In this document: positions 18,446-27,762 of the stretch, piece after piece
How the letters are laid out: every line of letters starts with the position of its first letter
Position numbering within the stretch: the first letter of the stretch is position 1
Origin: an uncultured Bacteroidales bacterium
GTDB taxonomy: Bacteria; Bacteroidota; Bacteroidia; Bacteroidales; Paludibacteraceae
Assembly: GCA_946414805.1 (NCBI GenBank)
Contig: CAMKPZ010000003.1
Span: 62,001 to 126,000 of the forward strand
Reading direction: 5' to 3'
DNA: 64,000 bases
Made by a program: the position numbers and the translations under genes
Notes under the pieces: generated by a model
The model's input: only the letters and a program-made list of their open reading frames with translations
Told to the model about the DNA's origin: nothing
Databases searched by the model: none

Positions 18446-19171
18446 TTAGTCATTTAGTTGCTGCCAGAGGCGTATGGTCTGCGACGTGGCGGCTACATCA
18501 TGCGTGCGCAGGATAGTAGCGCCGTGTTCGAGCGCGTAGAGCTGCAAGGCCTGGGTAGCGGAGAGGCAGCTGTCAGGCGTCAGCCCAAGAGGTTTCCATA
18601 CCATCGATTTGCGACTCACTCCTACGAGAATCTGCCGATGAAATCGGCGTAAATCGTCCAGATGCCGCATACATTCATAGTCCGCTTTGACGGATCCGAT
18701 GAACCCGAATCCGGGGTCGAGGATGAGATCTATATCATCGTATTCGGGATGCGCAGCAGGCAGATCCAGCCGCCCTCTGAGGGTCCAGATATAGGGGGCT
18801 TTCCATTGCCTCACGGTCTCCATCATCTCCGGACAACCGGAAGAGACATCATTGATGATGAGCGGCCCGAACTGCTCCAATGCGCGGCGTGCGATCCCGG
18901 GGCGGAAAGTATCCACGGAGAGGGAAACTTCGGGCATCTCTTCCCGAAGGATCGTCAGTGCGGGAGCTAACCGGCGCCATTCCTCTTCCGGGGAAGCAGG
19001 CGTGCTGCCCGGACGCGTGGAGCAAGCGCCGATATCGAGGATTGACGCCCCGTCCGCAAGAGACTGTTCCGCCCATGCGAGAAGCACCTCCCGATCGATG
19101 GAATCAGAAGAAGGGGAGAGCAATCGGGACGCGGCGTAAAAACTATCCGGCGTCACGTTTCCGATGGCCAT
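18446..19171 (-). CDS. folP: Dihydropteroate synthase
   Basis: Condenses p-aminobenzoate with dihydropterin pyrophosphate in folate synthesis; the sulfonamide target. The ATG at 19171 gives MAIGNVTPDSFY, the expected first strand and pterin loop, and 241 residues. An upstream TTG overlaps the -7 box and is rejected. Other motifs: DIGACSTRPG, INDVSSG, DPGFGF and the terminal VGVSRKSM. First gene of the folP-dacA pair. Confidence 0.95.
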   Translation of the reverse strand: MAIGNVTPDSFYAASRLLSPSSDSIDREVLLAWAEQSLADGASILDIGACSTRPGSTPASPEEEWRRLAPALTILREEMPEVSLSVDTFRPGIARRALEQFGPLIINDVSSGCPEMMETVRQWKAPYIWTLRGRLDLPAAHPEYDDIDLILDPGFGFIGSVKADYECMRHLDDLRRFHRQILVGVSRKSMVWKPLGLTPDSCLSATQALQLYALEHGATILRTHDVAATSQTIRLWQQLND

Positions 19172-19190
19172 AATTTGCACATTCACGGTG

Positions 19191-19198
19191 CAAAGATA
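19191..19198 (-). promoter_or_regulatory. -7 element for folP
   Basis: TATCTTTG on the minus strand followed by CACC; the -33 element is less clear. Predicted leader is about 15-20 nt. Confidence 0.5.
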
Positions 19199-19268
19199 CA
19201 ACAAATTCTACAAATAATTGCCGTTTTTTGATAAAAATGCACTTTTTTTGTGTTTTTTTCTTGAAAAG

Positions 19269-19301
19269 TTTGGTGTGTTTGCAAAAAAAGTTGTATCTTT
19301 G
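19269..19301 (+). promoter_or_regulatory. Promoter of the gldJ-like gene
   Basis: TTTG at 19269-19272 and TATCTTTG at 19294-19301, about 78 nt before the ATG. Confidence 0.6.
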
Positions 19302-19379
19302 CAGGCTGAAACGTGTGTACAGGTGTATGCATGTGCGCCTACGGGCATCTACTAATGTAATAATAAACAAACAAAATAT

Positions 19380-20993
19380 ATGAAAAACGTATTAAAGTAT
19401 CTGTTGATTGTCTCGGTTGTGCTGGGTGCCGGTTCCTGCAAGCAGCGCGAACTGAACACCCGTGTGAGCAACACAACCGGTTGGAATTACTTTGACCAGA
19501 AGACCACGAATTTTGAGGCTCGAGAAGGTGTGGGGAATGCAAATCCGGTGGGTATGGTTCAGATCCAGGGTGGTTCGTTCACGGTAGGCGAGAAGGATGA
19601 GTTCCTGACCGCTCCGCGTAACAATGAGACCCGTACGGTGACAGCAAGCCACTTCTTCATGGATAAATATGAAGTGACCAACCTGAACTGGAATGAGTAT
19701 CTGCATTGGATGGAGTTCGTCTTCGGCGATGTGGCTCCGGAGCTGGTAGACAAGGTTCGTCCGGATCATACCGTATGGCGCGAGGATTTGGCATACAACG
19801 ATCCGTATGAGCAGAATTATTTCGACCACCCGGCTTTCTCGTTCTACCCGATCGTAGGTATCACCTGGGAGCAGGCAATGGATTACTGCCAGTGGCGTAC
19901 CGACCGTGTGAACGAGATGACGCTGATCAGTGCGGGTGCATTGGAGATTCCTAATTTCCAGGGTCTGCGTGAAGAAGTAGAGGAAGCAGGAAAAGAGGAA
20001 TGGGAGGCAGAGCACGACGGCTATGAGATGACTCCTTTCGAGCGTCCGAGCGATGAGGATCCCGAGCAGACGGTTACGATGTACCGCCCGAGTTATGAGT
20101 GGATCAGGGACAAGTTTGTATTCAATACTGCCAAATATCAGCAAGACGATAGTTATGTTCCTGCCTATGGCCGCCGTCCGAAACTGGACAGCTACGGCGC
20201 AACGCGCAAGGCGCAGATTGCCGACGGTCTTTTCGTGACGGGATATCGCCTTCCGACGGAGATGGAGTGGGAGTTCGCCGCTTACGCTCCGGTAGCCGGC
20301 GAGGACGGTGTGCCGGTCGAGGGTAAGATATATCCGTGGAGCGGTTATCATCCGCGTGATATGACGAAACGCGATCTGGGAATGATGCAGGCTAACTTTG
20401 TCCGCGGACGAGGCGACATGATGGGTGTGAGCGGTGCGCTCAACGACCGTTATGTGATCACCGCGCCGGTGGATGCTTTCTATCCCAACGATTTCGGTCT
20501 GTATAACATGGCAGGAAACGTAAACGAGTGGGTAATGGATGTTTATCGTGAGACGACCTTCCAGGAGGCATCGGAGTACAACTCTTTCCGTGGTAATATC
20601 TATAGCCGCCCTGTTCGGGATGCAGACGGCAAATACAGCATTGACTCGCTGGGCCGCATCCGGATCACATGGGAGAGCAAGGACGATAAGCGTGATGTTC
20701 GCGACGGCGATGCTGCCAGCAGTTTTGCTACCGATTTCCCGATCATCGGCGACACGACCGGTTTTGCCAACCTGCAGAATTACAAGAACGATCCGACGGA
20801 TGTGTTGGCGCCGAAGATCTCAAAGCGTACGCGTGTATATAAAGGCGGTTCGTGGGCAGACCGTATCTATTGGCTGAACCCCTCCACCCGCCGCTATATG
20901 GATCAGGACAAGGCTTCGGATAAGATCGGTTTCCGCTGCGCCATGACTGCACTGGGCGATCAGATCCCCGGTACGCCGGTTGAGCGCAAATAA
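19380..20993 (+). CDS. gldJ: GldJ-like SUMF1-fold lipoprotein
   Basis: 537 residues. Lipoprotein signal MKNVLKYLLIVSVVLGAGSC with Cys20, then a formylglycine-generating-enzyme (SUMF1) fold: MVQIQGGSFTVG near 60, FFMDKYEVTNLNW, WEQAMDYCQWRTDRVNE, GYRLPTEMEWEFAA, NMAGNVNEWVMDVYR, RVYKGGSWADRIYWLNPSTR and IGFRCAMTALG near the end. The closing section matches GldJ of gliding/type IX secretion better than GldK. In those systems GldJ is an outer-membrane-associated lipoprotein stabilising other components. No porK/L/M/N genes are adjacent; gcvH follows instead. A PorK/GldK relative or general SUMF1 protein is the alternative. Confidence 0.75.
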   Translation: MKNVLKYLLIVSVVLGAGSCKQRELNTRVSNTTGWNYFDQKTTNFEAREGVGNANPVGMVQIQGGSFTVGEKDEFLTAPRNNETRTVTASHFFMDKYEVTNLNWNEYLHWMEFVFGDVAPELVDKVRPDHTVWREDLAYNDPYEQNYFDHPAFSFYPIVGITWEQAMDYCQWRTDRVNEMTLISAGALEIPNFQGLREEVEEAGKEEWEAEHDGYEMTPFERPSDEDPEQTVTMYRPSYEWIRDKFVFNTAKYQQDDSYVPAYGRRPKLDSYGATRKAQIADGLFVTGYRLPTEMEWEFAAYAPVAGEDGVPVEGKIYPWSGYHPRDMTKRDLGMMQANFVRGRGDMMGVSGALNDRYVITAPVDAFYPNDFGLYNMAGNVNEWVMDVYRETTFQEASEYNSFRGNIYSRPVRDADGKYSIDSLGRIRITWESKDDKRDVRDGDAASSFATDFPIIGDTTGFANLQNYKNDPTDVLAPKISKRTRVYKGGSWADRIYWLNPSTRRYMDQDKASDKIGFRCAMTALGDQIPGTPVERK

Positions 20994-21028
20994 ATGAGAA
21001 AATACAAATGATTAAATAAAATAATATC

Positions 21029-21403
21029 ATGAATTTTCCTGAGAATATTCGCTATACAAGCGAACATGAATGGATTCGCGTAGAGGGCAATGAGGCCTAT
21101 GTAGGTATCACGGACTATGCGCAATCGGAGTTGGGTGAGATTGTCTTCGTAGATGTACCTACGGTAGGCGAGACGGTAGCGCAAGGCGAGGTCTTCGGTT
21201 CTATCGAGGCGGTAAAGACGGTGAGCGATCTGAATATGCCGGTGACGGGTGAGGTGCTGGAGATCAACGAGGCGCTGGATGGCCAGCCCGAGTTGGTGAA
21301 CAACGATCCCTACGGCGAAGGATGGATCATCCGCGTGACGGTAAAAGACGCATCGGAGTTGGATAAACTGATGGATGCGAAAGCATACGAGGCAAGCCTT
21401 TAA
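21029..21403 (+). CDS. gcvH: Glycine cleavage system H protein
   Basis: Carries the aminomethyl group between P, T and L proteins of the glycine cleavage system on a lipoyl-lysine. 124 residues, full length, with the lipoylation site in [17 protein letters not shown] (Lys near 67) and family features [18 protein letters not shown] and [19 protein letters not shown] at the N-terminus. It is 35 bp after the gldJ-like gene; other gcv genes are not in the window. Confidence 0.97.
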   Translation: MNFPENIRYTSEHEWIRVEGNEAYVGITDYAQSELGEIVFVDVPTVGETVAQGEVFGSIEAVKTVSDLNMPVTGEVLEINEALDGQPELVNNDPYGEGWIIRVTVKDASELDKLMDAKAYEASL

Positions 21404-21462
21404 GAGAATTCCGAATACGCGCATACCCGCGCGATAGATCAATAAGGTGTCGCTATGCGGCG

Positions 21463-21496
21463 AAAAATGAAAGGATGGCTATCTGGCCATCCTTTC
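21463..21496 (-). terminator. Terminator of the pot...GH88/105 operon
   Basis: Perfect 11-bp stem GAAAGGATGGC (21469-21479) / GCCATCCTTTC (21486-21496). On the minus strand it is followed by ATTTTTC. The hairpin includes the stop codon of the GH88/105 gene. Confidence 0.7.
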
Positions 21497-22984
21497 GTAT
21501 TCTACGGCAGCCATGAGATAGGCGCCGAGGACTTTTCCTTCCGTGTTATCTTGGATCGGTACATCCTTGCCGATGAGGTAATAAGCGGCTGTACCGTTGC
21601 GGTCATGGCTGAGACCGGCGGACTGACAGGAGGATGTGATGTTGATCAGTGATGGATGATCGTCCGTTGGCGACTGAACGAACTCGCGAACAATGCCTTC
21701 AAAGCCTTTCTTGCCGGCTTCGGCGTGATGGATAAACCCAAGGCGGGTGCCTTTGAGCAGCGCAGCCGTAATAAGGCAGGAAGCCGATGACTCGAGGTAA
21801 TTGCATTGCGTGCCGCCTTCCGCTACATTGGTGTACTTGGACGAACCGGTGTCGTCGAGGCCTTGCGTAGCGCATTTCTCCGGACCGTACTGCAGGAGTT
21901 GGTACCAACATCCGGTCTCAGGATCTTGTCTGGCTACAAGTCCGTCTGCCAGCTGCTGCAGGTATTCCTGCATGATCTCGAAATGCTGCGCCGAAGGAAG
22001 AGGTTCTTCCTCATGCCATTCTCCGCTCTTCTCTAAATTCATCAGATACGCCTCCATGGCATCCACCAGCGCAAGAATATACCATCCCGCTGCGCGTCCC
22101 CAGGACTCTTCCGAGCGATAGACCTTCGTACTCGATACTTTGTCACCGGGTACTTCATAAAGGTGTCCGGCCTCATAGAGGGTGCGACCGTTCTTATTGG
22201 TCGTAACATCCGTGAAAAGCACATGATAGAGAAGTTGCTTCTCCTCATCCCATAGGAAAGGCCATGAGGCCTCGAACTGGGTATAGACATCATTCCAGCC
22301 CAGATCCGTTCCTTCGCAGGCTCCGACGGCTAACAGTTGCGCCAGCAGCGCAGGACCCATATAGGCGCCGTCGCACCACATCTGACCCCAATAACTCTGC
22401 TCGGGGTTGTCCGTGGCCTTGTGCATCCATCCGCCGTTGACGGGCGAGGACTCGTCGCTGACGGCGATCGAGTATTTATGCTTATGCTCCCCGAGTCCGC
22501 GTGCCGCACGCTGCATCTGCTGCATACAGAATGCTGCCCGTTCGGGGTTCTCAAACCGTCCGCCGGGTTTGGCGCCTTCATAGAGACCTAAAAACACTTT
22601 CGCGCAGTTGAGATCATCGAGGATACCGCCTCGTACCAGTTCGTTCAGTTCGCCTTCATCGAGATTCGCTGCCCATAGAGCCAGACCTTCATACCAGGCA
22701 TCCGCCCATATGGAGTCCTGATAGTACGCCCATACATCGAGAATACCCTTCGCTACCACGCCGGGCACGTAATCCCATGTGGCGGCTGCCGGAGGGAGGG
22801 TGACGCCGTTGGTCGAATTGGCGTTCGGAAAACCGACGCAGTTATCCTTGTTATACCATGCGCTCATCCGCGCGTTGATCATCTCGCGGCTATAGCACCG
22901 CGGAGAGGTGGGACCCGGCTGCCCGGCGCACGACAGGAGCATCCATCCCGCTGCTGCAATGATCAGAAACGGCTTGATCTTCAT
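21479..22984 (-). CDS. GH88/GH105-family unsaturated glucuronyl/rhamnogalacturonyl hydrolase, lipoprotein
   Basis: 501 residues. Lipoprotein signal MKIKPFLIIAAAGWMLLSC. The rest is an (alpha/alpha)6 barrel of the Glyco_hydro_88/105 type: WDYVPGVVAKGILDVWAYY, GGWMHKATDNPEQSYWGQMWCDGAYMGP (split over two barrel helices), SEESWGRAAGWYILALVDAM, and the C-terminal GTAAYYLIGKD and EGKVLGAYLMAAVEYE. Members remove 4,5-unsaturated uronic acids left by polysaccharide lyases; substrate (pectin versus glycosaminoglycan) cannot be told. It is last in the minus-strand run, 3 bp after the outer-membrane protein gene, an unusual position away from a polysaccharide utilisation locus. Confidence 0.88.
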   Translation of the reverse strand: MKIKPFLIIAAAGWMLLSCAGQPGPTSPRCYSREMINARMSAWYNKDNCVGFPNANSTNGVTLPPAAATWDYVPGVVAKGILDVWAYYQDSIWADAWYEGLALWAANLDEGELNELVRGGILDDLNCAKVFLGLYEGAKPGGRFENPERAAFCMQQMQRAARGLGEHKHKYSIAVSDESSPVNGGWMHKATDNPEQSYWGQMWCDGAYMGPALLAQLLAVGACEGTDLGWNDVYTQFEASWPFLWDEEKQLLYHVLFTDVTTNKNGRTLYEAGHLYEVPGDKVSSTKVYRSEESWGRAAGWYILALVDAMEAYLMNLEKSGEWHEEEPLPSAQHFEIMQEYLQQLADGLVARQDPETGCWYQLLQYGPEKCATQGLDDTGSSKYTNVAEGGTQCNYLESSASCLITAALLKGTRLGFIHHAEAGKKGFEGIVREFVQSPTDDHPSLINITSSCQSAGLSHDRNGTAAYYLIGKDVPIQDNTEGKVLGAYLMAAVEYERMAR

Positions 22985-22987
22985 GAC

Positions 22988-24826
22988 TTAAAACCTGAAT
23001 GTGGCTCCAACGAGGAAATTGATGCCCTGTGAGCGATAACCGTACACGATCTCGTTCTTGCGGTGGAGCCAGTTATTGAGTTGGAAGAAAAGGGTCAGGT
23101 TCGGCTGCGGCTCCGGACGGAGAATCTGTCCTTCCTCTGAATGCTGACGGCTGATAGCTGACTGCTTCTTTCCCACCCACATGTTATATTCCAGACCGAG
23201 GTTGAGTTCCACCGTCGGTTTGAGAACATGCTCTCCATCCGTGGCGAGAGCCAGACGGCTGCCGGCGAAATAATTATCCGAATAGAGCGACCAGTGCTTG
23301 TCGATCTTACCGTCAATCCGCAGACCGAGTTCCCAGTTGGGGCGGTCATAGACCGTTGTGTCGCCGGACCAGATATAGTAGTCGCCGTGAAGGTTCACGC
23401 GTACGTAATCGCGGTAGTGATAATTGAGCTGGCCTCCGATCTTACCGCGCTGGTAGTTGGTATGGAGGTATCCGAAATCACCGGGACGCATCTTGAGGTT
23501 CAGCGGCGTGAAGACAGCCGAGGCCGAGTCGGTGGTGGCGATCCATACATCCTGGTTCAGCATATAGGCATAGCCTCCGTGGATCTCCAGAAGCAGGTCA
23601 CGATGCGGACGGATGTGGAATCCCACCTCCGCATCCACCGGCGTATATTCGGCGCAGTGCGGCTCGATGATACCGGCATGGATGATGCGGTAGCGGTTCT
23701 CCTCCATATAGCTCTGAAGCGATTTGGTACCGTGATAACCCGTCACATCGGCATAGATAGTGAGCCATTGTTTTGCTATCTGCGCTTCCAGGTTGATGTG
23801 AGGCGACGGGGCAAAACTGAGGTTCTCCACGCCGGAGAGGCTGTTGGCTTCATTGCCTAAGTTCAGATCCAGATTGACACCCACATGCACGCGGATACGG
23901 GAGCCTTCGTAAGCATAATACGGCTCAATGCGGAAATTATGGCGGCTGCGGTACAGCGAATCGGCAATGCCGAGCGCCTCATTGACCTGCAGGAAATTAT
24001 TCTGCACATACACCTTTGCGCCCACATGGTGCTCCGCGGAATGCCAGTCGAAGGAGGCATGGGTACGGATCTGGTGCTCGGCTACGGCACCGCGTTTCGC
24101 GAAGAGCCGGTAACCCGTCTGCACGCGGTACCGGACATCCTGCTTGGCATTGGATTTCACGCCGATAAACGCTTCGGCGGTCCAGAGAGAAGTCTTGTCC
24201 TTGTCGCCGATGGTATAGGGCTTGGGGTACGTAATGTTATTACGTTCCCATGCACCCGGATCAGCCAGCGTGTAGTCGTAGAAATGACCGTATTTATGAT
24301 AGTAGATATTTCCGCCGTTCAGACCGAAATAGAGATCGCAGTTAGTGAACTGGTGGGTGAAATCCAGACCGATCTTGGTGCGGCTGAGTGCTGCAAGCCC
24401 CCATTCGGCGCGATGATGTGCATACACATCGAGGATCGAGCGTTTGGAGTCATCGAGGTGGTATCCGAAATCGAAGAGGGTGTTCGGATACCCCAGACCG
24501 CCGCGTACATAGCCGTGGTAAGGCTTGCCTGCGCCGTAACGGGTCGGTTGCGACAGCAGCGGATTGAAACTTGCTCCGGGAGATACAGGCGCCGTGTAAT
24601 CGGAGTACTCAACAGGAGTGGGGTCGATTGTCGTTTCCACCACGGCAGGACGGGTGGTGATCTTGCCTGCGGCTTGGATCACCGGTTGGAAATCACGTTC
24701 CACCGTCACGCTGCGATTGAGCACGGAGTCGTTCTGCGCAAAACTGGCGATGCTTGCCATTACAAACATCGAAATACCGAGATACCGGTACATCGATATA
24801 TCGAAAATAGTCTTCTTCATGATCAA
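22988..24826 (-). CDS. Outer-membrane beta-barrel protein, function unknown
   Basis: 612 residues with signal peptide (YLGISMFVMASIASFAQ), a short periplasmic section (SVTVERDFQPVIQAAGKI) and then many amphipathic strands with aromatic ends, finishing in a strand with terminal Phe (GINFLVGATFRF), typical of an outer-membrane barrel. It resembles barrel proteins annotated as TonB-dependent-receptor-like in Bacteroidales, but no plug domain is evident. The start overlaps the TPR gene stop (ATGA), so the two are coupled. Residues about 554-567 (KKQSAISRQHSEEG) are encoded by four NNNTCAG heptamers, an apparent in-frame insertion in a loop. Confidence 0.78.
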   Translation of the reverse strand: MIMKKTIFDISMYRYLGISMFVMASIASFAQNDSVLNRSVTVERDFQPVIQAAGKITTRPAVVETTIDPTPVEYSDYTAPVSPGASFNPLLSQPTRYGAGKPYHGYVRGGLGYPNTLFDFGYHLDDSKRSILDVYAHHRAEWGLAALSRTKIGLDFTHQFTNCDLYFGLNGGNIYYHKYGHFYDYTLADPGAWERNNITYPKPYTIGDKDKTSLWTAEAFIGVKSNAKQDVRYRVQTGYRLFAKRGAVAEHQIRTHASFDWHSAEHHVGAKVYVQNNFLQVNEALGIADSLYRSRHNFRIEPYYAYEGSRIRVHVGVNLDLNLGNEANSLSGVENLSFAPSPHINLEAQIAKQWLTIYADVTGYHGTKSLQSYMEENRYRIIHAGIIEPHCAEYTPVDAEVGFHIRPHRDLLLEIHGGYAYMLNQDVWIATTDSASAVFTPLNLKMRPGDFGYLHTNYQRGKIGGQLNYHYRDYVRVNLHGDYYIWSGDTTVYDRPNWELGLRIDGKIDKHWSLYSDNYFAGSRLALATDGEHVLKPTVELNLGLEYNMWVGKKQSAISRQHSEEGQILRPEPQPNLTLFFQLNNWLHRKNEIVYGYRSQGINFLVGATFRF

Positions 24827-27753
24827 TCCTCCTCTTCGTTTTCAGGGTTAGAAACCGCAGGACGCTCCAAGGCATCGAGTTGCGCGATGCGGCCGGAGAT
24901 AAGCGTTTGGATATCATCGCCCTGGATCAGGTAGTTCTGCTGGAGAACCAGCAGGTACTGGCGTGCCTGGAAATACTCGCCGCGGTCGCGGTTGATGTCG
25001 CTCAGCAGGATCAACGCCCTTGCCAGCCAGTATTGCTGCTGGGTGTTCATCCGGGTGAATGCCATCACTTCCGCTTCTGCCTGATCGGGCTGCGAGGTCT
25101 CGTAATAACTCTGCGCCAGCAGATATTTGGCTTCTGCGCCTTGCGCCGTACGCACCTCTGCGGAGAGGCTCTTGAGGTCGGCTTGCGCTTTGGTCCATTG
25201 CTTGAGGGCGATCAGGGCTTTGGCACGGGCGTAGAGTGCCTCATCGCGCATCTCGTCGCTGACCGGCTGGTCGCCGAGGATGGTCTCTGCCACATCGATC
25301 GTAGCCTGATGGCGGTTGAGCGCCTGGCTGCAACGCAAGATGCCAAGCCGTGCAATGAGGGTGTTCTCGTGCGACGAAGCGAGGCCCTGCAGTCTGTAGA
25401 AACCTTCGAGAGCACAAGCGTAATCGCCTTTGTCATAGCAGATCTCGGCTACGCGGGTGGCTGCCTCTTCCTGATAGGGGTTGGCATTCATCTCCGCTAA
25501 GATCGCATACTGGGCCAACGCCTCGCCGTTCTTGCCGAGACGGTAATAGGAGTCCGCCAGATAATAACGCGCCGTGGTGCAATACCGTCCGCCTGCGCAG
25601 TACTGCGTGATATAATTGGTGAGGGCGGTTGTGGCTTTCTGGTATGAGCCTTGCATATATTGCATCTCCGCTGCGGCGTAGAGAAGCGAGTCCTCCTGGG
25701 TCGTCACGTTCATATTCACTTTTGCCAACTGCTTGGTGAACTCCACATACTCGTTCACATTGCCGGTCTCTACATACAGCGCCTGCAATGCGTCAAGGGC
25801 GGTGTATGCCTCTTCGGTCGCCGGATAACTCTCGATCGTCCGGCGGTAAGCCGTGATGGCGAGATCGTTCTCATGGAGGTTACGGTAGAGCATCGCACGC
25901 TCCAGCGAAGCCTTACGGGCCAGTGTGGAGTGGGGGTACGAGGCAAGCAGCTGCTCGTACGTAGCGATCGCACCCCGTTCGTCCTCTTGCTGCAACTGCG
26001 CACGGGCGATCTCATACACGCCGTCGTCCGCGTAATCCGATTTGGGATAACGGGTCGTCAACTCGCGCATGACCGTGATCTTCTCCGTGTATTTGTGTTG
26101 CAGACCGAGTGCGTAGCCTCGCTGGAAGAGCGCATAGTCGGCTCCCGAGGCCTGCAGATTGCTTACCTGGGTGTAATACGAGATCGCTTGCGGGAACTGG
26201 CGGGCATTGAAATAGCAGTCGCCTATCCGGTTGAGCGCATCGGCGTATGTCGGTTCGGTTGCGATCGCCAGATCGATATAGGAGGAGAAAGCCTCCTGCG
26301 CCTGGTCGTATTTGTTCTGGGAAAAATGGGTGTAGCCTTGCAGGTAATGTGCCATGGCGAAATTTTCCGACCGGCGGGCGTCAGGACGGAGGAAGAAAGC
26401 CTTCAGATCGTTCTCGCAGCCGGAATAGTTACGCAGGCGGTAGTTCGCTTCTGCGCGGAGGTAATACGCCTCCGTGGTATAGTCGGATGCCTCGTTGTCA
26501 TGCTTGATCACCTCGGTTGTCCATTCGATCGCCTGCTGCATCTTGCCTTGCAGGAAATGATCGGCGCCCAGTTGGTAACGCAGATACTGTTTGGTACGGA
26601 GCATCTTGGACGAAGGCTGGTCAATCGAGTCGAGCACCGAGAGAGCCGATGCGTAGTTCTTGCTCTGCATGAGCGCGTCGCTCAAGAGACGGTAGACTTT
26701 CTCCTCGTATCCGGATTCCGGAAAACGGCGCAGGAAATCATTGAACGCCTTCACGGACTCGCCCAATGCGCTGGAGGACTGATAGGTGCAGAGGGCGTAG
26801 TTATACGACGCCTCTTCGGTTACAGCCGGCGTGATCTCATAAGCCGCAGCGGCCTGATAGGACAGTTTCGCCTGCTCCGGTTTGCCTAACTGCACATAGG
26901 CGTTACCCATCGCCATGCACGCTGCTTCGGAGAGGGAGTCTTTTTCCTGCTTCACCTGCTTGAGATAGGTCACGGCGTCCTGATATGCGCCGGTCCGGTA
27001 GGACGCTGCGCCGAGCATGAAGAGGTCGTTGCGGAGTAGTTCCTCTTTGTTGGCGGTGGCTGCGCGATGGTACTGCTTGAGGTGACGGATTGCTTGCGCG
27101 TGGTCGCCTTTGAGGTAGTACATCTCGCCTAAGATGCGGTGCAGCTCACCGTTGTTATCGCCTTCGGGGTTTTCCGCTAACAGGGCTTCCGCACGGGCGG
27201 CTGCCTCGTCGTAATGCCCCGTCGCATACTCGATCTGGGTCAGGAAATACGGTACGGTCTTGCGGTATTCCGGCGTGTTCTCCAGCTTCTTGAAGACCGG
27301 CATCGCCTGCTCGTATTTCTGCTGCTTGTAGAGGCAGTAACCGAGGTAATAGGTTGCCCGCGTGGTGTAGCGGTTGTCGGTCTTGCTGAGCATGCTGAAG
27401 TAGATCGCAGCGCGATGGTAGTCCTGGAGCATCAGATGGGCGTAACCGCGATAGAAATTATAATCCGTCTGGTGCGGTCTCGTCAGCGCTTTGGGATCCA
27501 CCTGATCCAAGGTCTTGACGCTTTGTTTATACTGGCCTCTCTCTACCTGCAGCACGCCTTGCATGAATCGCACTTCGTCTGCAAAGGTGGTGTATGGAAA
27601 GGCTTGAAGATAACTTTTGAGATCACGGTGTAATGCCTTGTCGCGCACCTCGAAGCGCGCGGCAAGGGCATTGTAACGGGTCTCCATCTCCGTGGTCTGG
27701 GCGAAAGTGCTCAGAGAGACGAAGACGAAAAGAATGACTACTAATTTTCTCAT
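24823..27753 (-). CDS. Large tetratricopeptide-repeat protein, exported
   Basis: 976 residues. Signal peptide MRKLVVILFVFVSLSTFAQ, then about twenty TPR/Sel1-like helical hairpins spread over the whole length (for example YYLGYCLYKQQKYEQAMPVFKKL, YLQGYTHFSQNKYDQAQEAF, YADALNRIGDCYFNARQFPQA). Likely a periplasmic scaffold. The adjacent coupled outer-membrane barrel suggests a two-component envelope assembly or protein-handling system (inference). It lies 9 bp after potD. Confidence 0.88.
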   Translation of the reverse strand: MRKLVVILFVFVSLSTFAQTTEMETRYNALAARFEVRDKALHRDLKSYLQAFPYTTFADEVRFMQGVLQVERGQYKQSVKTLDQVDPKALTRPHQTDYNFYRGYAHLMLQDYHRAAIYFSMLSKTDNRYTTRATYYLGYCLYKQQKYEQAMPVFKKLENTPEYRKTVPYFLTQIEYATGHYDEAAARAEALLAENPEGDNNGELHRILGEMYYLKGDHAQAIRHLKQYHRAATANKEELLRNDLFMLGAASYRTGAYQDAVTYLKQVKQEKDSLSEAACMAMGNAYVQLGKPEQAKLSYQAAAAYEITPAVTEEASYNYALCTYQSSSALGESVKAFNDFLRRFPESGYEEKVYRLLSDALMQSKNYASALSVLDSIDQPSSKMLRTKQYLRYQLGADHFLQGKMQQAIEWTTEVIKHDNEASDYTTEAYYLRAEANYRLRNYSGCENDLKAFFLRPDARRSENFAMAHYLQGYTHFSQNKYDQAQEAFSSYIDLAIATEPTYADALNRIGDCYFNARQFPQAISYYTQVSNLQASGADYALFQRGYALGLQHKYTEKITVMRELTTRYPKSDYADDGVYEIARAQLQQEDERGAIATYEQLLASYPHSTLARKASLERAMLYRNLHENDLAITAYRRTIESYPATEEAYTALDALQALYVETGNVNEYVEFTKQLAKVNMNVTTQEDSLLYAAAEMQYMQGSYQKATTALTNYITQYCAGGRYCTTARYYLADSYYRLGKNGEALAQYAILAEMNANPYQEEAATRVAEICYDKGDYACALEGFYRLQGLASSHENTLIARLGILRCSQALNRHQATIDVAETILGDQPVSDEMRDEALYARAKALIALKQWTKAQADLKSLSAEVRTAQGAEAKYLLAQSYYETSQPDQAEAEVMAFTRMNTQQQYWLARALILLSDINRDRGEYFQARQYLLVLQQNYLIQGDDIQTLISGRIAQLDALERPAVSNPENEEED

Positions 27754-27762
27754 TGTATTGTG

